Below are positions 9,347-18,998 of a stretch of DNA of 38,972 bases, in pieces (position 1 is the first letter of the stretch; each line of letters starts with the position of its first letter). Where the stretch lies: the NCBI GenBank assembly GCA_021807785.1, contig JAKBCO010000003.1, forward strand, positions 1 to 38,972, in the 5' to 3' direction. Below the pieces are notes generated by a model that was given only the letters and a program-made list of their open reading frames with translations, was not told where the DNA came from and did not search any database. This DNA comes from Pseudomonadota bacterium (GTDB lineage: Bacteria > Pseudomonadota > Alphaproteobacteria > Acetobacterales > Acetobacteraceae). The translations under genes were made by a program, and so were the position numbers.

Positions 9347-9805
9347 ATGCCAAGCCGCCCGCGCCTGAGCCAGCTCGGAACGCCGACCAGGCTGCCCGCC
9401 TCGCCGGCGGCGGCGGTGCTCGAGCGCGTGGCCAACCCGGCGCCGGAACGCGCCTATGTGATCCGTTTCACCTGCCCGGAATTCACCTCGCTCTGCCCGA
9501 TCACCGGCCAGCCGGATTTCGCGCATATCGTGATCGACTACATCCCCGCCGGCTGGATCGTGGAGAGCAAGTCGCTCAAGCTGTTCCTCGGCGCGTTCCG
9601 CAACCACGGCGCGTTCCACGAGGCCTGCACGATGGAGATCGCGGCACGGCTCGTCGCGGTGCTGGCGCCGGTGTGGCTGCGGATCGGCGCCTATTGGTAT
9701 CCGCGCGGAGGGATGCCGATCGACGTCTTTCACCAGACCGGCGCCCCGCCGGAGGGAGTGTGGATTCCCCCCCAGGAGGTGCCGGCCTATCGCGGACGCG
9801 GTTGA
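9347..9805 (+). CDS. queF: NADPH-dependent 7-cyano-7-deazaguanine reductase
   Basis: [52 protein letters not shown]: QueF signature with catalytic Cys. Confidence 0.96.
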   Translation: MPSRPRLSQLGTPTRLPASPAAAVLERVANPAPERAYVIRFTCPEFTSLCPITGQPDFAHIVIDYIPAGWIVESKSLKLFLGAFRNHGAFHEACTMEIAARLVAVLAPVWLRIGAYWYPRGGMPIDVFHQTGAPPEGVWIPPQEVPAYRGRG

Positions 9806-9839
9806 TGCGCGCGGGCGCCGGATGTGGCATGAAGGCGCC

Positions 9840-10412
9840 ATGACCGCCGCGCAGCGCCAGCCCGCGATGACGATGGACGGCTTCCTGGAGTGGGAGGCCG
9901 CGCGCGCGGAACGGTGGGAGTTCGACGGGTTCGCCCCGGTGGCGATGGTGGGCGCGAGTCCCCGTCACAACCGCATCGCCGGGAATGTGGAATTCGCGCT
10001 GCGGAGCCGGTTGCGCGCGCCCTGCGTGGTCTATCGGGAGACGGTGCGGCTGCGCTTGGCCGATGCCGTGCGCTATCCCGATCTGATGGTGGTCTGCCGG
10101 GCCGAGCCGCCGTCGGGCCTCGATATCACCGACCCGGTGGTGGTCTTCGAGGTGCTCAGCCCCGCCACCGCGCGCACCGACCGCATCGCCAAGAACCGCG
10201 AATACGCCGCCCATCCCGCCATCCTGCGCTACATCCTGCTGGAACAGGACGCGATCGCGGCCGAGATCTACGCCCGCGAGGCCGGCCGCTGGGTGCGCGC
10301 CACCGCGACCGGCGCCGAGACGGTGCTCGACCTGCCCGAGATCGGCGCCAGCTTCCCGCTGGGCGAGGCCTATGCCGGGCTCGACGTCACGGAGCCCGAC
10401 CCCGGCCCTTGA
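9840..10412 (+). CDS. Uma2 family (DUF820) putative endonuclease
   Basis: [40 protein letters not shown]...YPDLMVV...[37 protein letters not shown]. Confidence 0.92.
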   Translation: MTAAQRQPAMTMDGFLEWEAARAERWEFDGFAPVAMVGASPRHNRIAGNVEFALRSRLRAPCVVYRETVRLRLADAVRYPDLMVVCRAEPPSGLDITDPVVVFEVLSPATARTDRIAKNREYAAHPAILRYILLEQDAIAAEIYAREAGRWVRATATGAETVLDLPEIGASFPLGEAYAGLDVTEPDPGP

Positions 10413-10465
10413 GCGCGCCCCGGTCCCGGGGCAAACCGGCCGTCCGTCGCCCCAGGAGCCCCGCC

Positions 10466-11308
10466 GTGTCGCTTCCCGAACCGCCGCCGCGCGTGATCCA
10501 GCTGGGGCCGCTCGCCATCGGCAACCAGCTGCCCTTCGTGCTGATCGCCGGCCCCTGCCAGATCGAATCCCGCGCCCATGCGCTGGAAGTCGCCGCCGCG
10601 CTGCGCGAGATGTCGGACGCGACCGGCGTCGGGGTGATCTACAAATCCAGCTACGACAAGGCCAACCGCACCTCGGCCACCGCCGCGCGCGGGGTGGGGA
10701 TGGCGGCCGGGCTGGCGATCCTGGCCGAGGTGCGGGAGGCCACCGGGATGCCGGTGCTGACCGATGTCCACGCCCCCGAACACTGCGCGCCGGCGGCCGA
10801 GGCGGTGGATGTGCTGCAGATCCCGGCCTTCCTCTGCCGCCAGACCGATCTGCTGCTGGCCGCCGGCGCCACCGGCCGCGCGATCAACGTCAAGAAGGGC
10901 CAGTTCCTGGCGCCGTGGGACATGGCGAACGTGGCCGAGAAGATCGCCGCCACCGGCAATTCGCGCATCCTGCTCTGCGAGCGCGGCGCGAGCTTCGGCT
11001 ACAACATGCTGGTGAGCGACCTGCGCGCGCTGCCGATCATGGCGCGCACCGGCTATCCGGTGGTGTTCGACGCCACCCATTCGGTGCAGCTGCCGGGCGG
11101 GCAGGGCACGTCCTCGGGCGGGCAGCGGGAATTCGCCCCGGTGCTGGCCCGCGCGGCGCTGGCGGTCGGCTGTGCGGCGGTGTTCATCGAGACGCATCCC
11201 GATCCGGACCGGGCGCCCTCCGACGGCCCGAACATGATCGCGCTCAGGGAGATGCCGGCGCTGGTGGCGCGGCTGGCGGCCTTCGACCGGCTGGCCAAGG
11301 CGGGGTGA
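10466..11308 (+). CDS. kdsA: 3-deoxy-8-phosphooctulonate synthase
   Basis: [70 protein letters not shown] start. Confidence 0.97.
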   Translation: MSLPEPPPRVIQLGPLAIGNQLPFVLIAGPCQIESRAHALEVAAALREMSDATGVGVIYKSSYDKANRTSATAARGVGMAAGLAILAEVREATGMPVLTDVHAPEHCAPAAEAVDVLQIPAFLCRQTDLLLAAGATGRAINVKKGQFLAPWDMANVAEKIAATGNSRILLCERGASFGYNMLVSDLRALPIMARTGYPVVFDATHSVQLPGGQGTSSGGQREFAPVLARAALAVGCAAVFIETHPDPDRAPSDGPNMIALREMPALVARLAAFDRLAKAG

Positions 11309-11310
11309 GC

Positions 11311-11341
11311 CGCGCGCCGGGCTGGCGGGCGGCGGCGCGCG
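11311..11341. terminator. GC-rich inverted repeat between convergent kdsA and DNA methylase genes
   Basis: CGCGCGCC ... GGCGCGCG, 8-bp perfect arms; no T-run, so a weak call. Confidence 0.3.
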
Positions 11342-11364
11342 AAAGCCATCCCGGCCGGACGCGC

Positions 11365-12555
11365 TCAGCAGCGGCGCAGCAGCACGATCCGGTTGCTGTT
11401 GGTGCCCCGGCTGTTGTTGTCCACCCCCCAGCACTTCGCGGTCTTGGTGAAGCTCTGGCGGTTCACCATCACCGCCAGCCGGACGAATGGCAGCCCCTCG
11501 GCGGCACGCCAGACGAGGCGTTCCAGCAGCAGCTTGCCCCCGCGCACCTCGCCCACCTCGAAGGCCACATGCCCGCCCGGCCGCACCGTCCGGGCCAGCT
11601 CGGCGAGGCTCGCGCGCACCATCGCCTCCCACGCCGCCTCGGTGCGGTGCATGGCGATCGGGATCGGCGCCGGGTCGATGCCGGCGAACCAGCAGCGCAG
11701 CCAGTTGTCGCGCGCGTAGTCCACCACGTCGAGGAACGGCGGCGAGGTGACGGCGAGGGCCGCCGCCGCGTCCGCGACATGCCCCATCGCGGTTGCCGGC
11801 CCCACCCCCAGCAGCGCCGGCGGGTGCGCGCCGGGCGGGCCGTCGCGCAGCAGCTGCGCGCTCTTGCGCAGGATGATGGCGATGATGTCGCGCGCCGGCG
11901 GCACCTGGTCGCGGGTGCGGTTGATCCGCTGCTGATCGGCGATCGAGGTCGCCTGGTTGGGCGGTAGGGTATAGACCGAGAAGAACCCCGGCGAATGGCC
12001 GGTCAGCCGGTTGAGCGCCACCATCCGCAGCCAGTCGGTGACCGGATCGGGATCGGTCCGCTCGGGCGGCGCCTCGCGCAGCAGCCAGGCGCGCAGCGCC
12101 GAGAGCCGGCGCAGGGTGGACGGGTGATAGAAGGCGAGCAGATCCTCCCGCACCGCCACCGGCGCGTCCCACGGCACCGCCTCCAGCCGGCGGAGGAGGG
12201 TCCCCAGCGCGGGCGGGGCCAGCCGCGGGCGGAGCATCAGCAGCGACAGCGGGTTGATGTCGTTGCCGAGCGGCCGCCGGCCGCTCAGCGCCGCCTGCAA
12301 CGGGGTGGTGCCGCGGCCCATGAACGGGTCCAGCACCGCCTCGCCCGGCGCCGTCAGCCGGTCGATGAAGAAGCCCGGCAGCTGCGGCTTGAAGCAGGCG
12401 CGGTAGCTGATCTCGTGCAGGCTGTGCCCCTGGCGCTGGCCGGCGGTCCAGAAGGCGTTGACCAGATAAGGGATGCCGGAATCGGTCAGCGCCTCGGTCC
12501 CCGCGCCGGCGGAGGTGAAGCCGCGCAGCTGGTCCAGGAAGGCCGCCGTATCCAT
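11365..12555 (-). CDS. Site-specific DNA methyltransferase (N4-cytosine/N6-adenine type), apparently orphan
   Basis: AVLDPFMGRGTTPLQAALSGRRPLGNDINPLS (AdoMet FxGxG region) and AVTSPPFLDVVDYARDNWLRCWF (SPPF catalytic motif). Confidence 0.88.
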   Translation of the reverse strand: MDTAAFLDQLRGFTSAGAGTEALTDSGIPYLVNAFWTAGQRQGHSLHEISYRACFKPQLPGFFIDRLTAPGEAVLDPFMGRGTTPLQAALSGRRPLGNDINPLSLLMLRPRLAPPALGTLLRRLEAVPWDAPVAVREDLLAFYHPSTLRRLSALRAWLLREAPPERTDPDPVTDWLRMVALNRLTGHSPGFFSVYTLPPNQATSIADQQRINRTRDQVPPARDIIAIILRKSAQLLRDGPPGAHPPALLGVGPATAMGHVADAAAALAVTSPPFLDVVDYARDNWLRCWFAGIDPAPIPIAMHRTEAAWEAMVRASLAELARTVRPGGHVAFEVGEVRGGKLLLERLVWRAAEGLPFVRLAVMVNRQSFTKTAKCWGVDNNSRGTNSNRIVLLRRC

Positions 12556-12566
12556 CCGCCCGGCCG

Positions 12567-13382
12567 CTATGGCGCCGTCATCGGTGGGCGCGGCCGGTCG
12601 CCGAGCAGCCGCGCCAGCACCGGCTCCATCGCCGCCGCCATCGCCGCCTGCGCCGCGGCCGTGGGGTGCAGCGGCGGGGCGGGCGGGTGCAGATGCGGGT
12701 CCAGGAACAGCGCCAGATCCAGCTTGCCGTGGCGATAGAACAGCCGGTTCAGGTCGAGGAAGGTGACGTAGGGGACCCGCCCCTTGCCGTAGCGGGCGGC
12801 CAGGACGCGGTTGATCTGGTGGGTGGTGCGGGTGATCCAGGCCGAGCGGTCGGAGGGCAGCACCGCCAGCAGCAGGATCCGCGTGCGCGGCAGATGGGCG
12901 TGCAGCAGCCGCAGCACCTCGGCGATGCCGGCGGTGGTCTCGGCGGCGTTCCAGTGCGGGGCGCCCATGTCGTTGGCGCCGATCAGCACCACCGCGGCGC
13001 GCGGGGCGATGCCGCTGGCCTCGCCATGGTCGATGCGCCAGATCAGGGAGGCGGTGGTGTCGCCGATGAAGCCGAGATCAACCGCCCGCCGCCCGCCATA
13101 ATAGTGGTTCCAGACCGGGCGGAAATCGGCCCAGGGCTGCGGGCCGGCGCGCTCCCAATCCTGGGTGATGGAGTCGCCGTAGAAGACCAGTTCGGGATGG
13201 ACGCGACGGAGCTCGGCCGCCTTGGCGGCGAAGCGGTCGCGCCACCAGGGCAGGTCGGTCCGCCCGATCGGCACCGCGGCCAGGACCACGCGCGGGTGCG
13301 CGCCGGCGGGCACGGCGCCTGGCGGCGACAGGAAGGGCAGCAGCAGGACCAGCAACAGCAGCAGCCACCGCCGCATTTGCAT
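12567..13382 (-). CDS. Secreted SGNH/GDSL-type hydrolase
   Basis: Signal peptide MQMRRWLLLLLVLLLPFLSPPGAVPAGA; LVFYGDSITQDW (block I), GFIGDTT, VVLIGANDMG, DPHLHP. Confidence 0.88.
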   Translation of the reverse strand: MQMRRWLLLLLVLLLPFLSPPGAVPAGAHPRVVLAAVPIGRTDLPWWRDRFAAKAAELRRVHPELVFYGDSITQDWERAGPQPWADFRPVWNHYYGGRRAVDLGFIGDTTASLIWRIDHGEASGIAPRAAVVLIGANDMGAPHWNAAETTAGIAEVLRLLHAHLPRTRILLLAVLPSDRSAWITRTTHQINRVLAARYGKGRVPYVTFLDLNRLFYRHGKLDLALFLDPHLHPPAPPLHPTAAAQAAMAAAMEPVLARLLGDRPRPPMTAP

Positions 13383-13466
13383 CTCCGGGTTGGGGCGCGC
13401 GCAGGATCGGCGGCGGGGGGCGGCGGGGCAAGAGGGGGATCGCGCGGACGGTTGTCTTGGCCTTTC

Positions 13467-13481
13467 GTTCTTTATATGTTC
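13467..13481 (+). promoter_or_regulatory. LexA (SOS) box of alphaproteobacterial type, GTTC-N7-GTTC
   Basis: gttc tttatat gttc, exact match to the alphaproteobacterial GTTCN7GTTC consensus, 22 nt upstream of the imuB ATG at 13504. Confidence 0.85.
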
Positions 13482-13503
13482 CACCTCCACGCGGAGGTGA
13501 ACC

Positions 13504-15018
13504 ATGCGGGTGGTCTCGGTCTGGCTGCCCTTCTGGCCCACCGAACGGCTGCGCCGCCCCGCCGGCGCGCGCCCCTGCGCCACCGTCATCAGCGAAGCCG
13601 GCCGGCGGGTGCTGGACGCGGTCGATCCCGCGGCCCGCCGGCTCGGCCTGCGCCCGGGCATGACCCTGGCCGCCGCCCAGGCGGTGCTGACCACCCTGGT
13701 CCCGATCCCGGCCGACCCGGCGGGCGAGGCCGAGGGCCTGGCCCGCCTGGCCCGGTGGGCGCTGCGCTATGCGCCGCTGGTGGCCCCGGCCGCCGACGGA
13801 TTCTGGATCGACATCACCGGAGCGGCGCACCTGGCCGGCGGGGAGGCGGCGCTGCTCGCCGACCTCGCCGCCCGGCTGGCCCGGTTCGGCCTGACCGCGC
13901 GGGCGGCGGTGGCGGATACGCCGGGCGCGGCCTGGGCGGTGGCCCGGTATGGCGAGGTCGGCATGGTGCCGCCGGGCGGGGCGGCGGCGGCGCTGGCGCC
14001 CTTGCCGGTGGCGGCGCTGCGGCTGGACGCGCCGGCGCTGGCGCTGCTGGAACGGCTGGGGGTGACACGCATCGCCGATCTGGCGGCCCTGCCGCGCGCC
14101 CCGCTCGCGCGCCGGCTGGGCGCGGTGGCGCTGCGGCGGCTGGATCAGGCGCTGGGGCACCTGGCCGAGCCGCTGTCGCCGCTGGCCCCGCCGGTGGCGC
14201 TGGCGGCGACGCGGACCTTCCCCGAACCGCTGACCGAGGCCGCCCCCTTGGTCCCCCTGCTCGCCGACGCCATCGCGGCGCTGAGCGCGACGCTCTGCGC
14301 GCGGCTGGAGGCGGCCGGGCTGGGCGCGCGGCGGCTCGCCCTGCGCGCCGAACGTCTGGACGGCACCGAGGCCCGCCTGACCGCCGGCACCGCCGCAGCC
14401 ACCCGCGCCGCGCCGCATCTGGCCCGGCTGCTGGTGGCGCGGCTGGAGCGGTTGGACCCGGGGCAGGGCATCTCCGCCCTGCACCTGGCGGTGATCCGGG
14501 CCGAGCCGCTGGCGCCCGAGCAGACCGGCCTCGCCGCCTCATCCCCCCCATCGCTGGCCCCGTTGCTCGATCGCCTGGCCGGGCGGCTCGGCGAGGGCCG
14601 GATCTGGCGCGTCGCCCCGACCTCCAGCGCGGTGCCGGAGCGCGCCGTCCGCCGCATCCCGCCGATGATCCCACCGATGATCCCCCCCCTGGCTCCGCCC
14701 GCGGGCGCCTGGCCCGCCGGCCTGCCGCGGCCACCCCGGCTGCTGACCCCGCCGCAGCCGATCGAGGCGCTGGCGCTGCTGCCGGACCGTCCTCCGGCCG
14801 CCTTCGTCTGGCGCCGCCGGCGCTTCCTGGTCCGCCGCGCCGACGGGCCCGAGCGGGTGCGCGGCGAATGGTGGCGCCGCGCGGCCGAGACCGAGGCGGT
14901 GCGCGACTACTGGCGGGTGGAGGATGCCGAGGGGCAGCGGTTCTGGCTCTATCGTCGCGGCGACGGGATGGCCGCGGCGAGCGGCGATCTCTGCTGGTTC
15001 CTGCACGGGATCGGGTAG
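13504..15018 (+). CDS. imuB: Y-family DNA polymerase-like mutagenesis protein ImuB
   Basis: MRVVSVWLPFWPTERL, DGFWIDITGAAHLAGGE (ImuB-type rather than DinB-type active-site region), RDYWRVEDAEGQRFWLYRRGDG...WFLHG C-terminal signature; strong RBS ggaggtga. Confidence 0.93.
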   Translation: MRVVSVWLPFWPTERLRRPAGARPCATVISEAGRRVLDAVDPAARRLGLRPGMTLAAAQAVLTTLVPIPADPAGEAEGLARLARWALRYAPLVAPAADGFWIDITGAAHLAGGEAALLADLAARLARFGLTARAAVADTPGAAWAVARYGEVGMVPPGGAAAALAPLPVAALRLDAPALALLERLGVTRIADLAALPRAPLARRLGAVALRRLDQALGHLAEPLSPLAPPVALAATRTFPEPLTEAAPLVPLLADAIAALSATLCARLEAAGLGARRLALRAERLDGTEARLTAGTAAATRAAPHLARLLVARLERLDPGQGISALHLAVIRAEPLAPEQTGLAASSPPSLAPLLDRLAGRLGEGRIWRVAPTSSAVPERAVRRIPPMIPPMIPPLAPPAGAWPAGLPRPPRLLTPPQPIEALALLPDRPPAAFVWRRRRFLVRRADGPERVRGEWWRRAAETEAVRDYWRVEDAEGQRFWLYRRGDGMAAASGDLCWFLHGIG

Positions 15019-15026
15019 TGTCCTGC

Positions 15027-15052
15027 CCCTGAAATGCCTAACCATTTCAGGG
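15027..15052. repeat. Perfect 10-bp inverted repeat (stem-loop) immediately after imuB
   Basis: CCCTGAAATG-CCTAAC-CATTTCAGGG; further CCTGC/GCAGG pairing possible outside it (15022-15026 / 15057-15061). Confidence 0.8.
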
Positions 15053-15078
15053 ACAAGCAGGCCACCGAAAATAAAAGA

Positions 15079-15125
15079 CTGGTGTCCCGATTCATGATAT
15101 CGGCATTTGCCGATCGGGACACCAG
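15079..15125. repeat. Perfect 13-bp inverted repeat with nested hairpin
   Basis: CTGGTGTCCCGAT ... ATCGGGACACCAG enclosing ATCGGCA-TT-TGCCGAT, which shares bases with the right arm. Confidence 0.85.
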
Positions 15126-15200
15126 CCGGGCCGGCGCATTGCCCGCGGCCCCGCCGCCGTCTATGCCTCCGCCCGTCCCGACCCCGAGGAAACCGCCGTC

Positions 15201-16601
15201 TTGGTCCCGTCGCTCCGCCCCCGCCGTGCCCGCCGCCTCGGCGCCGGCCTGCTCGCGCTGCTGCTTGCCGGCTGCGGCGGCCCCTCTGCCCCCCTTGGCG
15301 CCCCCGCCGCCACGACCGGCCCGTTCCGCGGCGCCGTGGTGGCGCCGGAACCCGAAGCGGCGCTGGTCGGCCGCCAGGTGCTGGCCGCCGGCGGAGATGC
15401 CGCCGATGCCGCGGTGGCGATGGGCTTCACCCTGGCGGTCACCTTGCCCTCCCGGGTCGGCCTCGGCGGCTCCGGCGCCTGCCTCAGCTTCATCCCCGGT
15501 GGGATGCCGCGGGCGGTGCTCTTCCCCCCGCAGGCGGCGCCGATGCCGCCGGCTGCCCCGGCCGACCGGCCGGCGGCGCTGCCGAGCTTCGCGCGCGGGA
15601 TGTATCTGCTGCACGCCGCCGCCGGGCATCTGCCATTCGGCACGCTGCTGCGCCCGGCCGCCGACGCGGCCCGGCGCGGCGTGCCGGTCTCGCGCGCGTT
15701 GGCGGCGGATCTCGCGGTGGTCGCCACGCCGCTGCTGGCCGATCCGGCGGCCCGCGCGATCTTCGGCCCCGCCGGGGTGCCGCTCGCCGCCGGCCAGACG
15801 CTGCGAAATCCGGCGCTCTCGGCCACGCTGGAACGGCTCAGCCGGGTCGGGGTGGGCGATCTCTACCAGGGGCTGCTGGCGCAGCGGCTGGTTCATGAAT
15901 CCGCCGCCGTCGGCGGGCCGATGACCGCTTCCGGGCTGCGCGCCACCAAGGCGTGGCTGGCGGCGCCGATCGTGCTGCCGGCCGGTGGCAGCGGAAACAC
16001 CGCGCGCGCCGCCTTCCTGCCGCCGCCGGCCGATGGCGGGCTGGCCGCCGCCGCCGCCTTCCAGGCGCTGCGCGCCGCCCCCGCCGATCTCGCCGCCGCC
16101 CAGGCAAGGGCGCTGGCGGTGGCGGCGGCCTGGCGAGCGGGGCAGGGGGCGCCGGCGACATTGCTCGCGGAGTCCAACCTGCCCGCCGCCGGGCTGGGAC
16201 CGCTGCCGGCCTCCACCAGTTTCCTCGCGGTGGACCGCAAGGGCGGCGCGGTGGCCTGCGCCACGACGCTCGGAAACCTGTTCGGCACCGGGCGGGTGCT
16301 GCCGGAGCTCGGCTTCCTGCCCGGCGCCTCGCCGGCGCGCACGCCGCCGCCGCTGCTCGCCGCGGCGATGGCCTGGGACCCCGGGCGCAAGCGGCTGCTG
16401 GCCGCCGCCGCCGGATCCGGGCAGGATGGCGCCGGCATGGCGGCCGGGGCGGCACTGGCCGATGCGCTGGCCGCCGGCGTGCCAATGCCGCGTCCGGTGC
16501 CGGCGCCGGGGCGCGCGCAGGTGATCCTCTGTCCGCACGGCGCCGATCACTGCATGGCCGCGCATGACCCGCGCGGCTTCGGTCTCGCGCTGCCCCGCTG
16601 A
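15201..16601 (+). CDS. Gamma-glutamyltransferase-like lipoprotein
   Basis: Lipobox [47 protein letters not shown] and [38 protein letters not shown] resemble GGT family blocks; TTG start. Confidence 0.75.
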   Translation: MVPSLRPRRARRLGAGLLALLLAGCGGPSAPLGAPAATTGPFRGAVVAPEPEAALVGRQVLAAGGDAADAAVAMGFTLAVTLPSRVGLGGSGACLSFIPGGMPRAVLFPPQAAPMPPAAPADRPAALPSFARGMYLLHAAAGHLPFGTLLRPAADAARRGVPVSRALAADLAVVATPLLADPAARAIFGPAGVPLAAGQTLRNPALSATLERLSRVGVGDLYQGLLAQRLVHESAAVGGPMTASGLRATKAWLAAPIVLPAGGSGNTARAAFLPPPADGGLAAAAAFQALRAAPADLAAAQARALAVAAAWRAGQGAPATLLAESNLPAAGLGPLPASTSFLAVDRKGGAVACATTLGNLFGTGRVLPELGFLPGASPARTPPPLLAAAMAWDPGRKRLLAAAAGSGQDGAGMAAGAALADALAAGVPMPRPVPAPGRAQVILCPHGADHCMAAHDPRGFGLALPR

Positions 16602-16627
16602 CCCTCGCCGCTGGAAAGGCAAATCGC

Positions 16628-17404
16628 ATGAGCTATGAAACCATCCTGGTCGAGACCCATGACCGGGTCGGCCTGATCCGCCTCAACCGCCCGGCGGCGA
16701 TGAACGCGCTGTGCGACCAGCTGATGGGTGAGCTCGGCGTGCAGCTGCTGGCCTTCGACGCCGATCCCGCGATCGGCGCGATCGTGCTGACCGGCTCGGA
16801 CAAGGCGTTCGCCGCCGGCGCCGACATCAAGGAGATGCGCGATCGCACCCATCCCGCCGCCCTGCTCGAGGATTTCATCGGCGCGCAGTGGGAGACGGTG
16901 ACCCGGGTGAAGAAGCCGGTCATCGCCGCGGTGGCCGGCTTCGCGCTGGGCGGCGGCTGCGAGCTGGCGATGATGTGCGACATCATCCTGGCCGCCGATA
17001 CCGCGAAATTCGGCCAGCCGGAGATCAAGCTGGGCATCATCCCCGGCGCCGGCGGCACCCAGCGGCTGACCCGCGCGGTGGGCAAGGCGAAGGCGATGGA
17101 GCTGGTGCTGACCGGGCGGATGATGGACGCCGCCGAGGCGGAGCGGTCCAACCTGGTGGCAAGGGTGGTGCCGGCGGCCTCGCTGCTCGAGGAGGCGCTC
17201 AAGCTCGCCGCCAGCATCGCCGCGATGTCGCCGGTGGCGACGGTGGTGGCCAAGCAGGCGGTCAACCGCGCCTTCGAGACCGTGCTGGCCGAGGGCGTGC
17301 GCGCCGAGCGCACCCTGTTCCTGCCGCTGTTCGGCACCCCCGATCAGCAGGAGGGGATGGCGGCGTTCGTGGAGAAGCGCGAGCCGTCGTTCCGGATCGG
17401 TTAG
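16628..17404 (+). CDS. Enoyl-CoA hydratase
   Basis: [71 protein letters not shown]. Confidence 0.95.
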   Translation: MSYETILVETHDRVGLIRLNRPAAMNALCDQLMGELGVQLLAFDADPAIGAIVLTGSDKAFAAGADIKEMRDRTHPAALLEDFIGAQWETVTRVKKPVIAAVAGFALGGGCELAMMCDIILAADTAKFGQPEIKLGIIPGAGGTQRLTRAVGKAKAMELVLTGRMMDAAEAERSNLVARVVPAASLLEEALKLAASIAAMSPVATVVAKQAVNRAFETVLAEGVRAERTLFLPLFGTPDQQEGMAAFVEKREPSFRIG

Positions 17405-18177
17405 ACCCGCAGCACCGCGCTCACCAGCAGCTGCGAATACGGGTGCAGCGGATCGTCCAGCACCTGGTCGGTGAGCCCGGTCTCCACCACCCGCCCCGCC
17501 CGCATCACCGCGATCCGCTGCGCCAGCAGCCGCGCCACCCCGAGATCATGCGTCACCAGCACCGCGGCGATGCGGTGGCGCGCCACCAGCCGGCGCAGCA
17601 GGTCGAGGATGCGCGCCTGCACCGACACGTCGAGCCCGCCGGTGGGTTCGTCCATGAACAGCAGCCGCGGATGGGTCACCAGCGCGCGCGCGATCTGCAA
17701 GCGCTGGCGCATCCCGCCCGAGAACCGCCGCGGCGGTTCGTCGATCCGCGCCGGGTCGATCTCCACTTCGGCGAGCCAGTGCGCGGCGGTGGCGCGGATC
17801 GCACCGTAGTGGCGGCGCCCGGATTCCATCAGCCGCTCGCCGATATTGCCGCCGGCGCTGATCTCCATGCGCAGGCTCTCGCGCGGGTCCTGGTGGACGA
17901 AGCCCCAGTCGGAGCGGTGCAGCCGGCGCAACAGCGGCGCGGCCATGGCGTGGACCTCGCGGGTCGCGCCGGATTCGTCTTGATAAAGCACCGTTCCCGC
18001 ATCCGGCGTCCGCCGGCCCGACAGCACGTCGAGCAGCGAGGTCTTGCCGGACCCTGATTCGCCCACCACCGCCAGCACCTCGCCCGGCCAGAGCGCGAGG
18101 CCCACCTGGTCCAGCGCCGCCAGCGCGCCGTAGGAAAGGCACAGCCCCTCGGCGCGCAGCAGCGGCGGGGTGCTCAT
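17401..18177 (-). CDS. phnK: C-P lyase complex ATP-binding protein PhnK
   Basis: [17 protein letters not shown] Walker [16 protein letters not shown] signature, [26 protein letters not shown]; position directly after phnJ. Confidence 0.94.
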   Translation of the reverse strand: MSTPPLLRAEGLCLSYGALAALDQVGLALWPGEVLAVVGESGSGKTSLLDVLSGRRTPDAGTVLYQDESGATREVHAMAAPLLRRLHRSDWGFVHQDPRESLRMEISAGGNIGERLMESGRRHYGAIRATAAHWLAEVEIDPARIDEPPRRFSGGMRQRLQIARALVTHPRLLFMDEPTGGLDVSVQARILDLLRRLVARHRIAAVLVTHDLGVARLLAQRIAVMRAGRVVETGLTDQVLDDPLHPYSQLLVSAVLRV

Positions 18178-18998
18178 GCCGCCCGGCCGGCGCAGTAGTC
18201 GGTATCGGAGCAGACGAACATCCGCCCGCCGCGATCGTCGGTCAGCACCTCGTCGAGGTAGGAATCGCGGGCCCCACAGAGCGCGCAGGCGCCATCGGCG
18301 CGATGCGGGCGGAACGGATGATCCTCGAAATCCAGCGAGCGCACCTCGGTATAGGGCGGGATGGCGTAGATGCGCTTCTCCCGCCCGGCGCCGAACAATT
18401 GCAGCGCCGCCATCCGGTGCAGCTTCGGGTTGTCGAAGGCGGGGATGGGGCTGGGCGAGGTGATGTAGCGGCGATTGACCAGCACCGGATAGTCGTAGCT
18501 GATCGCCACCGCGCCGAGCCGGGCGATGTCCTCGTAGAGGCGCACATGCATGGCGCCGTATTCGGCGAGCGCGTGCAGCCGCCGCGCCGCCACGCGCGAG
18601 GGTTCCAGCCGATAGAGCGGCTCCGGCTGCGGCACCTGATAGACCAGGATCTGATCCGCCCGCAGTTTCGTTTCGGGGATGCGGTGGCGGGTCTGGATCA
18701 CGCTCGCCTCGGTGGTGCGGGTGGTGGTGGCGATGCCGGCGACGCGGGCGAAGAAGCGGCGGATGGAGACCGCGTTGGTGGTGTCGTCCGCACCCTGGTC
18801 GATCACTTTCAGGACGTCCTGGGGCCCGAGGATGGCGGCGGTGACCTGGATTCCGCCGGTGCCCCAGCCATAGGGCAGCGGCATCTCCCGCCCGCCGAAC
18901 GGCACCTGGTGACCGGGAATCGCCACCGCCTTCAGGATGGCGCGGCGGATCATCCGCTTGGTCTGCTCGTCCAGATAGGCGAAATTGTAACCCCTCAT
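18174..18998 (-). CDS. phnJ: Alpha-D-ribose 1-methylphosphonate 5-phosphate C-P lyase PhnJ
   Basis: MRGYNFAYLDEQTKRMIRRAILKAVAIPGHQVPFGGREMPLPYGWGTGGIQVTA; CALC-x21-C-x5-C cysteine spacing identical to the E. coli PhnJ cluster/radical cysteines. Confidence 0.97.
   Translation of the reverse strand: MRGYNFAYLDEQTKRMIRRAILKAVAIPGHQVPFGGREMPLPYGWGTGGIQVTAAILGPQDVLKVIDQGADDTTNAVSIRRFFARVAGIATTTRTTEASVIQTRHRIPETKLRADQILVYQVPQPEPLYRLEPSRVAARRLHALAEYGAMHVRLYEDIARLGAVAISYDYPVLVNRRYITSPSPIPAFDNPKLHRMAALQLFGAGREKRIYAIPPYTEVRSLDFEDHPFRPHRADGACALCGARDSYLDEVLTDDRGGRMFVCSDTDYCAGRAA

Noticed and set aside
10370-12172. 600-aa minus-strand ORF spanning kdsA and the methylase
   Set aside because: Overlaps two well supported genes in the wrong frame/strand; no recognisable domain.
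13504-15018. Annotation as DinB (Pol IV)
   Set aside because: The WIDITGAAHLAGG block and WRVEDAEGQRFWLYR C-terminus match ImuB, not the catalytic DinB polymerase.
12666-15032. 788-aa plus-strand ORF and 13078..14484 minus ORF over the imuB/GDSL region
   Set aside because: Alternate frames of imuB and the GDSL hydrolase; repetitive Ala/Gly/Arg sequence.
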